Of a stretch of DNA of 64,000 nt, positions 6,343-14,636 are shown piece by piece (position 1 is the stretch's first letter; each line of letters starts with the position of its first letter). The notes under the pieces were generated by a model. The model ran no database searches, was not told where the DNA came from, and saw nothing but the letters and a program-made list of their open reading frames with translations. The stretch lies in NCBI GenBank assembly GCA_965237405.1, contig OZ250139.1:1612001-1676000 (forward strand), in the 5' to 3' direction. The DNA comes from CAUZIB01 sp963663925 (GTDB lineage Bacteria; Acidobacteriota; Vicinamibacteria; Vicinamibacterales; UBA8438). The position numbers were made by a program, and so were the translations under genes.

Positions 6343-8349
6343 GTGGATCATCGTCCATGGCTCGTCTTTCTCGTCTGGTGCAGCGTCGTGACGCTGTCAC
6401 CTGGCCAGGCCTGGGCTCAATATGGCGCGACCGATGGCGAGTGGCGCAGCTACGGCGGTGACCTGGGCAGCACCAAGTACTCGCCGCTCGACCAGATCGA
6501 CGCCGGCAACTTCAGCGACCTGCGACCCGCATGGCGGTGGCAGTCGGCTGACGGGCTGCTCGATCTGGACGCGATCAGAGCGAAGCTACCGCGCCTGGGG
6601 GCTTCCCGCCTCCCGGGGCGCCAATTCGGAATCCGGATGTTCCAGGCTACGCCGCTGATGATTGACGGAGTGCTCTATATCTCGACGGCGCTGCACCAGG
6701 TGGCGGCGATCGACGCCGGAACCGGCGAGCCCCTCTGGGTCCACGATCCGGAGGCCTACCTCGCGGGCCTGCCGACTCACTTCTACAATTCGCGGGGTGT
6801 CGCGTACTGGGCCGACGGTGACGATGCACGGATCTTCTTCGGCACCAACGGGGGCTACTTGCTGGCCCTCAATGCTCGCACCGGAGAGCCAATTCGAGAC
6901 TTCGGAGACGACGGACGCGTCGATCTCATGGAGGACATTCCGCGGGCCACCCGTGGTGAAACCAATCACAACGGGCGAACCCTGGTCGGGGTCGCCTCGC
7001 CGCCGATCGTGGTGCGCGACGTCGTCGTCACGCCAACGATCATCTCCGATCGCGCGATCCGCAAGGAAGCGCCACCCGGGTGGCTGAAGGGCGTCGACGC
7101 TCGCACCGGCGAGGTCAAGTGGATATTCCGCACCGTGCCACAGGCGGACGATTTCGGCGTCGAGACCTGGCTAAACGAATCGTGGCGATACTCGGGGAAT
7201 ACCAACGTCTGGACGATGTTGAGCGCCGACAACGAGCTTGGGTACGTTTTCCTGCCGACCGGTGCCCCGACCGGCGACTACTACGGCGGCCACCGACCAG
7301 GTGACAACCTGTTCTCGCAGAGCGTCGTCGCCCTCGACATCGAAACCGGCCAGCGGATGTGGCACTTCCAGGCCGTCCACCATGGGGTCTGGGACTACGA
7401 CTTTCCCGCCGCCCCGAACCTCGTCGACATCGTGGTCGACGGTCGCCGCATCAAGGCGGTCGCTCAGGTCAGCAAGCAGGGCTTCACCTACGTCGTCGAC
7501 CGACAGACCGGTGAACCGGTGTGGCCGATCGAGGAGCGTCCCGTCGAAACCGACACCAACCTCGAGGGTGAAGTCCTCTCTCCGACCCAGCCGTTCCCGA
7601 CCAAGCCGCCGCCGTTCGAGTATCAGGGCGTCACCATCGACGATCTGGTCGACTTCACCCCCGAGATCCGGGCGATGGCCGTTGAGGCGGTGAAGGCGTT
7701 CCGACTCGGGCCGCTTTACTCACCGCCGATGCTTAGCGTGGAGGGTGAATTGCAGGGAACCATTCAGCGCCCGCATGTCGGAGGTGGCGCAAGCTGGACC
7801 GGCGCCGCAGTCGATCCAGAAACCGGCATGCTTTATGTGCCATCGGAAAACCGATTCTCGGTAATCAAGTACTACACACCCGATCTGGCCCGAGGTGGGA
7901 ACCTCCGGTTTACGATGCGCGGACTCGCGGCCGGGACCCAGCCCCAGATGCCTCAGGGGCTGCCGCTGCTGAAGCCGCCGTACTCACGAATGACGGCGAT
8001 CGACCTGAACGAAGGCCAGCACGCTTGGATGCAGGCCAACGGCAACGGCGACCGGTACCGGAATCATCCGCTGCTGCGGGATCTCGACTTGTCCCCGCTG
8101 GGCGGAGAGGGACACGGGGGACCGGTTCTCACCAAGACACTGCTCGTGAGCGCGCTCTCGGCTGGCGGCCGCGACGGTGGTCCTCGGCTCGTGGCCCGCG
8201 ACAAGACCACCGGTGAGATCGTGGGGTCGGTCGATCTGCCGGCCGGCGCCATCGGCACGCCGATGACCTATCTGCACGAGGGCAAGCAGTACATCGCGCT
8301 GACGATCGGCGGCGACGTGCCCGAATTGATCGCGCTGGCGCTGCCATGA
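6343..8349 (+). CDS. PQQ-dependent dehydrogenase (quinoprotein), periplasmic
   Basis: About 668 residues, eight-bladed beta-propeller quinoprotein of the membrane-type glucose/alcohol dehydrogenase group. Visible family motifs: EWRSYGGDLGSTKYSPLDQI near the N-terminus, TLVGVASPPIV, TGQRMWHFQAVHHGVWDYDFPA and GGGASWTGAAVDPETGMLYVPS. The GTG at 6343 starts a clean signal peptide (cleavage near AWA-QYG); a TTG at 6304 extends it without benefit. No heme motif and no membrane domain, so electrons would pass to a separate acceptor. Substrate unknown. Repeat R5 lies well downstream. A fragment of a second such enzyme lies at 16623. Confidence 0.9.
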   Translation: MDHRPWLVFLVWCSVVTLSPGQAWAQYGATDGEWRSYGGDLGSTKYSPLDQIDAGNFSDLRPAWRWQSADGLLDLDAIRAKLPRLGASRLPGRQFGIRMFQATPLMIDGVLYISTALHQVAAIDAGTGEPLWVHDPEAYLAGLPTHFYNSRGVAYWADGDDARIFFGTNGGYLLALNARTGEPIRDFGDDGRVDLMEDIPRATRGETNHNGRTLVGVASPPIVVRDVVVTPTIISDRAIRKEAPPGWLKGVDARTGEVKWIFRTVPQADDFGVETWLNESWRYSGNTNVWTMLSADNELGYVFLPTGAPTGDYYGGHRPGDNLFSQSVVALDIETGQRMWHFQAVHHGVWDYDFPAAPNLVDIVVDGRRIKAVAQVSKQGFTYVVDRQTGEPVWPIEERPVETDTNLEGEVLSPTQPFPTKPPPFEYQGVTIDDLVDFTPEIRAMAVEAVKAFRLGPLYSPPMLSVEGELQGTIQRPHVGGGASWTGAAVDPETGMLYVPSENRFSVIKYYTPDLARGGNLRFTMRGLAAGTQPQMPQGLPLLKPPYSRMTAIDLNEGQHAWMQANGNGDRYRNHPLLRDLDLSPLGGEGHGGPVLTKTLLVSALSAGGRDGGPRLVARDKTTGEIVGSVDLPAGAIGTPMTYLHEGKQYIALTIGGDVPELIALALP

Positions 8350-8707
8350 ACCCCAGAGTTGGCGTTGGTACATCGACCCATTGAATTCACCAGCACTTCA
8401 TACTCTTAGCTTTCGCATACGATTCAGACACACACGGTAAAGAGTAAGCACGCAGTCTGTCTCCGGCACGAATCCTACTATTCAATCAAGAAGTTCGTGA
8501 TTGTCCAATCGGCAGGATTCTCTCCAGAGCCCTTCGTTTCGCAATAAAAATTGGTTCATATGGTGGCTCCAAAGGCGTTCTGAGAATCAACGTAGGACAC
8601 CACCACGGTACCTTAAAAGCGGAAGACGGTTCAACGGGGACGGGGGTTACGGCTCACGCGGGTGCGCGGCGTCCCATTAGCGGGTGCTTCAAGAGCCCTC
8701 GTTTGCG
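8350..8707. other. Intergenic stretch with repeat copy R5 (minus)
   Basis: No gene is recognisable between the convergent PQQ dehydrogenase and nuclease genes. At 8629-8672 (minus strand) is repeat copy R5: GCCGCGCACCCGCGTGAGCC followed by GTAACCCCCGTCCCCG and TTGAAC. Its 5' part duplicates the end of the Sel1 gene. No -10 box follows at the right spacing, so it is not an obvious promoter. Confidence 0.6.
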
Positions 8708-9928
8708 CTAGTTCCTCTTGCGCAGCTTCACCCGAGCGTGTTCGCTGTACGCCAGATACTTGTTCACTGCTTCCCGCTGGTCATCCGGCCAGGCGTCCGA
8801 GTCGGCAAGCTTCTTCAGTTTGCTCGATGAGAGCTGATCGACTTGGTCCCAGAGTCCGATCGACTTGAGGACACGCTCAAGCTCGAGCCGCGGTTCGCTC
8901 CCTGCTTTTGGCACGTCAACCGATGTGGTAGTGGAGACAGTGGCGTAGTGTTCAGCACCGTAGATCGAGGCATTGCCGGTCTCGGCCGAGTACGCCGTCA
9001 GCTTCTCCCGTATCTCGTCAGCCCGTTCATCCATCTCACCTGTAATACGCTGCTTCTCGTCCCTCAGGCTCACGAGTTCATCCACCAGCGCTGACGCCTC
9101 GGAGGCGGTGATGACCGAGACTAGTAGTGTCTCCTCCTGGTTCTCCATTTCGTAGAGGTTCGCGAACTCTGGGCACAGCGGACGGTATTCACACCAGTCG
9201 CAGAGCGCGCTGGTCTTCGTCGGTAGGTTCCTTCTCGCCACCGCAGCATCAACGGTCTCGATCAGACTCGCGGTCTGTTCGGCCATGTTCTGCAACTGTT
9301 CATCGGTCCGCTGCGACCACACATCCTCGTCAAATCGCACGAAATGCCAGACCAGGTCGATCTTCTTCAGGTCGGGATAGCGCTGCTTGATTCCGAGCAT
9401 GTAGAGCGCCAACTGCCGGTCATTCTTGGTTGCGTTCGGCGTAGGTAACTTGCCGCTGGTCTTGTAGTCGTGGATCACGAAGTGTTTATTGCCGACTTTC
9501 TCAAGACGGTCTATGTAACCCATCACCTTCCCGCCACCGGGCAGGTCTATGAAGACCTTGCACTCCAGGTCGATGGTGATGCCCTGGTCGAACGGCTGAT
9601 AGCGATCCCAGTACTGCTCGACCCACTTCTGTCCGTTCGACCGGTAGTGCTCGACCTCCAACTCTTGCTTGATGACGCGAATCTCGTCTTCCCATTTCGC
9701 TTCCCACAGCGCCTGGTACTTCTGCACGAGTTCTTCCTTGGTCGCAACGCGGCCGTCGCGTGCCAACCTGTACAGCCATTCCAGAGCGTCGTGGACCCTG
9801 CTCCCCACAAATGCCTCGATGGTGGTGCCGAGGGGTGCCTGGACTTGGTCCACATACCTCAACTTGTACTGGAACGGGCAGTTTTCGTAACTGGAAAGCC
9901 GGGAGTGCGAGTAGAGAGTCGAGGACAT
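8708..9928 (-). CDS. PD-(D/E)XK exonuclease, RecB/Cas4-like with Fe-S cysteines
   Basis: 406 residues. The RecB-family nuclease motifs are in order: SRLSSYENCPFQYKLRYV (first cysteine), GSRVHDALEWL (GxxxH), MGYIDRLE (Asp), IHDYKTSGKLP (DxK) and QLALYML. CDWCEYRPLCPEF (about residues 245-257) completes a four-cysteine Fe-S cluster as in AddB/Cas4 nucleases. A C-terminal coiled-coil and extension (~150 residues) has no recognised function. No helicase partner or CRISPR array is nearby, so a Cas4 role is unlikely; standalone relatives occur in phages, plasmids and defence islands. Transcription probably starts from the promoter in repeat R6. Confidence 0.88.
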   Translation of the reverse strand: MSSTLYSHSRLSSYENCPFQYKLRYVDQVQAPLGTTIEAFVGSRVHDALEWLYRLARDGRVATKEELVQKYQALWEAKWEDEIRVIKQELEVEHYRSNGQKWVEQYWDRYQPFDQGITIDLECKVFIDLPGGGKVMGYIDRLEKVGNKHFVIHDYKTSGKLPTPNATKNDRQLALYMLGIKQRYPDLKKIDLVWHFVRFDEDVWSQRTDEQLQNMAEQTASLIETVDAAVARRNLPTKTSALCDWCEYRPLCPEFANLYEMENQEETLLVSVITASEASALVDELVSLRDEKQRITGEMDERADEIREKLTAYSAETGNASIYGAEHYATVSTTTSVDVPKAGSEPRLELERVLKSIGLWDQVDQLSSSKLKKLADSDAWPDDQREAVNKYLAYSEHARVKLRKRN

Positions 9929-9983
9929 TAATTGCGATAGACTGGCTTCGTCTCATGCTCCCACTATGGTGGCGAGCGACCCG

Positions 9984-10035
9984 ATCCTACCGCGGCGCAC
10001 CGGGCGGTTCAACGGGGACGGGGGTTAGTTACGTG
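9984..10035 (-). promoter_or_regulatory. Interspersed repeat copy R6 with promoter for the nuclease gene
   Basis: On the minus strand: GTAACTAACCCCCGTCCCCG, then TTGAAC (10012-10007), a 17-bp spacer and TAGGAT (9989-9984). Same architecture as R1 and R3 but driving the opposite strand, 56 bp before the nuclease start codon. Confidence 0.65.
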
Positions 10036-10388
10036 GGTGGGCGGCGGCATACCTCGGTTGCAGCTACTGGACGGTCCGAGACTGGCTCCTGGCCGGTCAC
10101 ATCCCATCGGTCGACCTTCCGCCCATGCGGCCTCGAACCGGCGACAGGAAAAGGCTGCGCCTGCGAAGGGTACTGATCGACAAGTGTGATCTGGACGCCT
10201 TCATCGAGACAAGGAAAACGGGAACGGGTAGTCCAGACACGGGAGGCGTGGAAGAAGGCGCGAAGGTTGTCGAAACCTCAGCGCCGGCAGAGCAGCGGGA
10301 AACGCTTAACAATATAGTCATGTTCCTTGAGATGTGTGCCCAAGCTGTGCCTAGACATCCAGGCGAACTGTTTGTCTCCACGCCGTGA
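10029..10388 (+). pseudogene. Helix-turn-helix (excisionase/HTH_17-like) gene, 5' truncated
   Basis: The frame reads WAAAYLGCSYWTVRDWLLAG...DKCDLDAFIETRK, a winged-HTH of the MerR-like/excisionase type, followed by ~60 residues of low-complexity tail. An in-frame TAG at 10026 and the lack of any ATG, GTG or TTG before the helix-turn-helix show that the start is missing; the break coincides with the edge of repeat R6. An internal ATG at 10125 would miss the DNA-binding helix. It was probably the excisionase/regulator of the island before R6 and the nuclease gene were joined to it. Confidence 0.6.
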
Positions 10389-10406
10389 CATGGAACACTT
10401 GATAAC

Positions 10407-10424
10407 ATAAATAGGTCTATTTAT
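10407..10424. promoter_or_regulatory. Perfect palindrome, candidate operator
   Basis: ATAAATAG-GT-CTATTTAT, 8-bp arms with a 2-bp spacer, in an unusually AT-rich patch 14 bp before the ATG of the small RHH protein. The symmetry extends further (GATAA...TTATC) with one offset base. Well placed for autoregulation. Confidence 0.6.
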
Positions 10425-10438
10425 TATCTGCATGTCAC

Positions 10439-10624
10439 ATGAGCCCCAGAAAGCTCTACAACTTTCTGATCGATTCGGACCTCGCTGTGGGGTTGAAGAC
10501 CGTCAAGGCCCGCGACGGAATCTCGGAGAGCGAGCAAGTCCTGAGGGCGATCAGGGACTGGCTGAGCAAGAAGGGGGTCATGAAAACGGGACGCACGCGG
10601 GTGGTACCCCGCGCGCGCCCCTAA
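10439..10624 (+). CDS. Small ribbon-helix-helix-like protein
   Basis: 61 residues: RKLYNFLIDSDLAVGLKTVK is consistent with a beta-strand and first helix, and ISESEQVLRAIRDWL with the second helix of an RHH (CopG/Arc-like) DNA-binding domain. The basic tail is TGRTRVVPRARP. No toxin gene follows, so a regulator of the integrase module is more likely than an antitoxin. It lies 105 bp before the integrase start, same strand, with a palindrome immediately upstream. Confidence 0.55.
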   Translation: MSPRKLYNFLIDSDLAVGLKTVKARDGISESEQVLRAIRDWLSKKGVMKTGRTRVVPRARP

Positions 10625-10728
10625 ACCCGTCAGCAGCGTGCACTGCCGACGAGCCTGCCGCGTATTTCTCACACACGCAGACTCGCCGGCCTCACCCGGC
10701 ACCGAACGGCACCAGGGGGGCAACCGTA

Positions 10729-11896
10729 ATGGGCAGTCTCTACAAGAGGACGTACAAGACTTCGGACGGTGAGATCAGGGAGCGGCCAACTTGGTGGCTG
10801 AAGTATCACCAGAATGGCCGGGCGATTCGCGAGAGCACTGGCACCACCAAGGAGACCGTCGCCAAGCGGATGCTGCGGCTCCGGGAGGGCGACGTCGAGC
10901 GTGGCATTCCCGTCAACCCGCGCATGGACCGGCTGACGTTTAAAGAGACCGCCCAGGACGTGATCCACGACTACGAAACGAACGGCAAGAAGTCGCTTCG
11001 GGTGCTGCGCCAGCGCATCAATCACCTGCGGCCCTTCTTCGGCGAGGGCCGACGAATGGCCGGTGTTCGAGTCAGCGACATCCGCGCTTACATCGTGCAC
11101 CGGCAACGCTCGTACATCGTGACCGGCATGGGTGACCACCAACGTAAACGGCAACCATCGAACGGCCAGATCAACCGGGAACTGACCACCTTGAAGCGGA
11201 TGTCCAGCCTCGCTGTCCAGTCCAAGAAGCTGGCGCGGAAGCCCCACATCCCGCTACTAGCCGAGGCTCCGGCACGGTTCCGGGTTCTTCGAGCGGGAAC
11301 AGCTGGACGCGGTGTGTCGGCATCTCCCCTCCCCTATTACGGCGGTGGTGCGGTTCGCCCACCTCACAGGGTGGCGGGTCAACTCGGAGGTCCTAGCCCT
11401 TCGATGGGCCAACGTCGATTGGACCGGAGAGAGCATCCGCCTGGAGGCCGGTACGACGAAGAGCGGAGAGCCCCGCGTATTCCCGTTCACCGACGAACTT
11501 CGGGACCTCCTGCGCGAGCGATGGGCCGGGCACGAGGAACTGAGACGCTCGGGCACGATCTGCCCGTCCGTGTTCCATCGGGCCGGTAAGCCAATCAAGA
11601 GCTTCATCAAGATCTGGCGATCCGCGTGCAGGGCCGCCGGCTGTCCGGGCCGCATCCCCCATGACCTCCGGCGAACAGCCGTCCGAAATCTCGAACGCGC
11701 CGGCGTGCCACGCTCCACGGCTATGGCGATGGTTGGACACAAGACTGAGTCCATCTACCACCGATATGCCATCGTTGACGAAACCTCCCGCCGGGAGGCG
11801 GCTCAAAAAGTGAACCTGTTTGGTCGCGAGAACAGTTCCGAACACCGCCCACCACTCAGCCGAGCCACCGGCACTGAGAAGCCCAGGGAAAGTTGA
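10729..11896 (+). pseudogene. Tyrosine integrase of island 1, frameshifted
   Basis: Two frames together encode a full phage-type integrase. The first (from ATG 10729, AGGGGGG upstream) holds the N-terminal arm-binding and core-binding regions up to KPHIPLLAE. The second (11312-11896) holds the catalytic domain with LTGWRVNSE (Arg), TTKSGEPR (Lys), HDLRRT (His, Arg), GHKT (His) and YHRY (Tyr). Comparison with the sister integrase (RTGFFE...) places one extra base near 11278-11281. Without correction the product lacks all catalytic residues. Could be a sequencing error, programmed shift or real decay. Confidence 0.85.
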
Positions 11897-11928
11897 AAAG
11901 CGCCACCTTGGACCGGATGGCCCGCCCT

Positions 11929-11949
11929 GGGCACAGTTCCTGGCACAGT
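11929..11949 (+). repeat. Arm-type direct repeat pair (island 1, right)
   Basis: GGGCACAGT-TCC-TGGCACAGT, 9-bp words with a 12-bp period, between the integrase stop codon and att core B. Same words as at 2463. Confidence 0.65.
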
Positions 11950-11998
11950 GACCCTCTCAGCCGGTCACCGGCGTCGAAAACCGTCGAAAACGCTGATG

Positions 11999-12047
11999 AA
12001 AAATGGAGGCGCCGCCAGGATTTGAACCGGGGATGGAGGTTTTGCAG
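11999..12047. other. att core copy B (tRNA-Cys 3' fragment)
   Basis: Identical to the corresponding part of the tRNA-Cys gene except for one base (GCCAGG for GCCCGG), ending at TTTTGCAG. Flanked on both sides by arm-type repeat pairs, as expected for the junction between two tandem elements. Confidence 0.85.
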
Positions 12048-12154
12048 TCCCTCGCCACCCGCAAGAAACGTTCGAGAAAATGCTAGTTTCTGAACGAACT
12101 CGAACGACACCAGGTGCTGGAGTGAGCCAGAGTGAGCAGGAGTTGGCTCCTCGC

Positions 12155-12175
12155 GGGCATAGTTCTGGACATAGT
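12155..12175 (+). repeat. Arm-type direct repeat pair (island 2, left)
   Basis: GGGCATAGT-TCT-GGACATAGT, 9-bp words with a 12-bp period, 108 bp inside att core B. Confidence 0.6.
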
Positions 12176-12273
12176 CTTTGCTGATTTAGACTAACCCTTA
12201 TGGTTATGGTTGCTAATCTGTGAAATGATCTTGAACATATGTCGAGAGACGCCGATCTTACCGCCGCGACCGC

Positions 12274-14457
12274 TCACTTCTCGCAGACCCAGCCGCCGAT
12301 CCCCTCACGCGTCTCGCCGCACGGGGCGCTATCAGCTGGCACGTCGTACGAGTAATACACCCTGAAGTCACTGCCGGCCTGTTTGTTGTAGTCGAACACG
12401 GCGATGGGATCACGCGGCTGGGTGTCGCGAGGCCTCATCCCCCAATTCATCGAGATCGACTCGGCGGGCCAATCGTTCCCCGCCTGTGGGCTAAAAGTCT
12501 CGAACACGGAGCTTCGCACTTCCGCGGTCTTGACCGGCGCCCCACCGGCGGCGTTGGAGGTGTACGCCGTCGCAATGCTGACGCCGATCTGGCTCGCGAA
12601 ATACCCGTTCTCGACCACCAATGAGCCGACCCCTCGTCCCGGTGCCGGCGTCTGGCCGTAGAAGAACGGACTGAGGACACCGACGCGCATGGCCTGCACA
12701 TCGGCGCCGGTGACCTCAACCTGTCTCGAGATGTAGTTGCCGATCGCGATACCGACAGGATTCTCCGCGGGGTCGTCGAGGACTGCGAGGTCGCCGCGGA
12801 CCGTGACTGCACTGAGGGTGAGCTGATCCGGCGGGATGCCGTTGAAGCCGTGGTGCGAGGGGTGCCAGACCGTGAAGTTGGAGACCGCGCCGTTCCAGAC
12901 CCACTCGAGGCCCGTCTCGAACCTGCCATACGCTTCGTTGTTCGTGAACTCGAGCACCGCTGCGGCGGTCATGTCGACGCGGACCCATTCATCCGCCTGG
13001 CTCGTATCGGCTCCCTTGAACGCCGGGGTGCGGACACTGCGGAGTCCCTCCGGCAGTGCGAACCCGTAGGTGGCGGCGCTGGCGGCGACGTTGTTGCGGA
13101 TGTAGTTGTTCGGCCCGCGGAACCAAAAGCCCGCGCCCTCGATGCCGATGCCTCTCGTTGCCCCCGCGTACCCGGCACTAGACGCCGAGCTGCGCTGTCC
13201 CGCCGACTGGAGGGAGAAGTTATGGTCGAACACGTTGAAGCTCTCGCTCCCATCCTCGGTGGCGATGCCGGCGCCACGGGTGTCGTAAACGACGTTGTCC
13301 TGGATGAGGCCATAGTGGCTGCGATGAACTGTGATACCCCATTTGGGCGCACCTACGACGGCGTTGCCGATGAGCGTGAACTGGTGGCCGTTGGTCGGCG
13401 TTGTCCGTGGCCCGAACGCGTGGTGGAAGTGAACGGCATAGCGGCCGAGCTGATTCGACCCGAGTCGTCCCACTTGGCCGCGTGTATCGAAGCGCGTGCT
13501 ATCGACCGCGCCATTCTTCGTGCGGCCGAGGTCTCTGAACGCCGCGTACCGAAGATCGACATCGGCACGTGAGATGAATATGGTGTGCCCGCGCGTGCCA
13601 TCGGGGTTTTCTGAGCGCACCGTCACGTTGCGGCTCAAATTGCCGACGTGCGGCAGCAGCTCCAGCTCGCCGCCCACGCTGCGGGCCCCACGGTGGTCAA
13701 ACCTGAGCGGCGTGGCTAGCGTGACCGTGGTGCCGGAGACCGCCGCGATCTGAACCCTCTCTGTCTGCGACCGGTATCGATCCCCGCTCTCGCCGGCGCG
13801 GAGCTGCCGTGTGTCGGGGATGACGACGTAGTCGCCAGGTGCCCACCCGGAGACGGGCTGCTCCACCTCGAGTGTCGTGTGACCCGCACGTGGCTCGCGG
13901 CTGAGCCGGACGAACGTCGGGGTCTTCTCCGCGCCATGCATGGTCACTTTTCCCAGGCCCACTAGGCCGTTCCCGACCTGGCCCGGATCCGTGCGAGGGT
14001 CGATCGGCTGGTCGGTGATCGCAACCTCAGCCGTCACCCGATGGCCGATCGGTTGTGTTGAACTGCCGATCTCGAGATGGCCACCCTCGAGGACCATCAG
14101 GGTTCCGACGCGCATGCGAGTGTCGGCGTCAGTCGCGAAGGCCAGATGCCCCCGCACCTCGACGCAGTCCAACGTCGCGTCGGCGACAACGTCGTAGGTC
14201 ACCTTGTGGGATGCCGCGATCGCGACCTTGTCGCCCGCGGCGGGAACGGCGCCGGTCGACCAGACTTTCGAATCCGACCACGCGCCGCTACCGGCGCTCA
14301 CGACAGTGGCGTTCGCGCAGAGCAACGGCACGCCGCGCGGCATGCCGCTCACCCTAGGCGTATGTGGGAGAGTGTCCTGTGCGACACCGAGGTCGGCAAC
14401 GCTGAGGAGCATCCCCATCGCGCCCGCGAGTGGCAGTATGCGTCTTACGCCCATCAT
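12274..14457 (-). CDS. Secreted G8-domain / parallel beta-helix protein
   Basis: About 728 residues from ATG 14457 (ATG 14454 also possible), with a signal peptide ending near LGVAQ. After it comes a G8 domain (SAGSGAWSDSKVWSTGAVPAAGDKV...), then a parallel beta-helix rich in VHFHH-, GITVHRSHYG- and NNVVYDTRG-type turns. The same G8 plus PbH1 layout occurs in CEMIP/TMEM2 and fibrocystin-like proteins; CEMIP and TMEM2 are linked to hyaluronan degradation, but G8 function is not settled in bacteria. Probably an extracellular carbohydrate-binding or -cleaving protein. The track upstream to 14682 lacks a signal and is not used. Confidence 0.8.
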   Translation of the reverse strand: MMGVRRILPLAGAMGMLLSVADLGVAQDTLPHTPRVSGMPRGVPLLCANATVVSAGSGAWSDSKVWSTGAVPAAGDKVAIAASHKVTYDVVADATLDCVEVRGHLAFATDADTRMRVGTLMVLEGGHLEIGSSTQPIGHRVTAEVAITDQPIDPRTDPGQVGNGLVGLGKVTMHGAEKTPTFVRLSREPRAGHTTLEVEQPVSGWAPGDYVVIPDTRQLRAGESGDRYRSQTERVQIAAVSGTTVTLATPLRFDHRGARSVGGELELLPHVGNLSRNVTVRSENPDGTRGHTIFISRADVDLRYAAFRDLGRTKNGAVDSTRFDTRGQVGRLGSNQLGRYAVHFHHAFGPRTTPTNGHQFTLIGNAVVGAPKWGITVHRSHYGLIQDNVVYDTRGAGIATEDGSESFNVFDHNFSLQSAGQRSSASSAGYAGATRGIGIEGAGFWFRGPNNYIRNNVAASAATYGFALPEGLRSVRTPAFKGADTSQADEWVRVDMTAAAVLEFTNNEAYGRFETGLEWVWNGAVSNFTVWHPSHHGFNGIPPDQLTLSAVTVRGDLAVLDDPAENPVGIAIGNYISRQVEVTGADVQAMRVGVLSPFFYGQTPAPGRGVGSLVVENGYFASQIGVSIATAYTSNAAGGAPVKTAEVRSSVFETFSPQAGNDWPAESISMNWGMRPRDTQPRDPIAVFDYNKQAGSDFRVYYSYDVPADSAPCGETREGIGGWVCEK

Positions 14458-14636
14458 CGCAGGCAGGTTGGCAGGGTCACCGGTAGTCGTTGACCCGTCT
14501 GACACAGCAGGCCTGATGTCCGATCGACTGAATATACGAACACTTCGTCGCTCTCGGTCGTCGCCGCCAGCACCCAGCGGCGAAGGATCGATAGGCAGTG
14601 ACGGTCCTCGCGGCGGGCGTGTGCGCCAGCTGATTT

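Larger units (their letters stand above)
2305..12047. mobile_element. Island 1 integrated at tRNA-Cys (putative)
   Basis: Bounded by two direct copies of the 3' half of tRNA-Cys (2305-2354 and 11999-12047). Just inside each end lies a tandem GGGCACAG-type 9-bp direct repeat of the kind bound by integrase arm-binding domains. A tyrosine integrase gene (frameshifted) abuts the right end. Cargo: macro-domain protein, thermonuclease, Sel1 protein, IS6-like element, PQQ dehydrogenase, RecB-like nuclease, HTH remnant and RHH regulator. Element limits are inferred from sequence alone. Confidence 0.75.

Noticed and set aside
8708..9928. Cas4 of a CRISPR system
   Set aside because: No other cas gene and no repeat-spacer array in the window; RecB-like standalone nuclease is the safer call.
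2483..10035. Integron attC sites as an explanation for the interspersed repeat
   Set aside because: No inverted R''/L''-L'/R' pairs, no GTTRRRY end consensus and no IntI gene; spacing of the shared bases fits a -35/-10 promoter better.
10439..10624. RHH protein as antitoxin of a toxin-antitoxin pair
   Set aside because: No small toxin gene follows; the next gene is the integrase.
12850..13572. 240-codon plus-strand frame inside the G8 gene
   Set aside because: Shadow of the minus-strand beta-helix gene, no motif or ribosome site.
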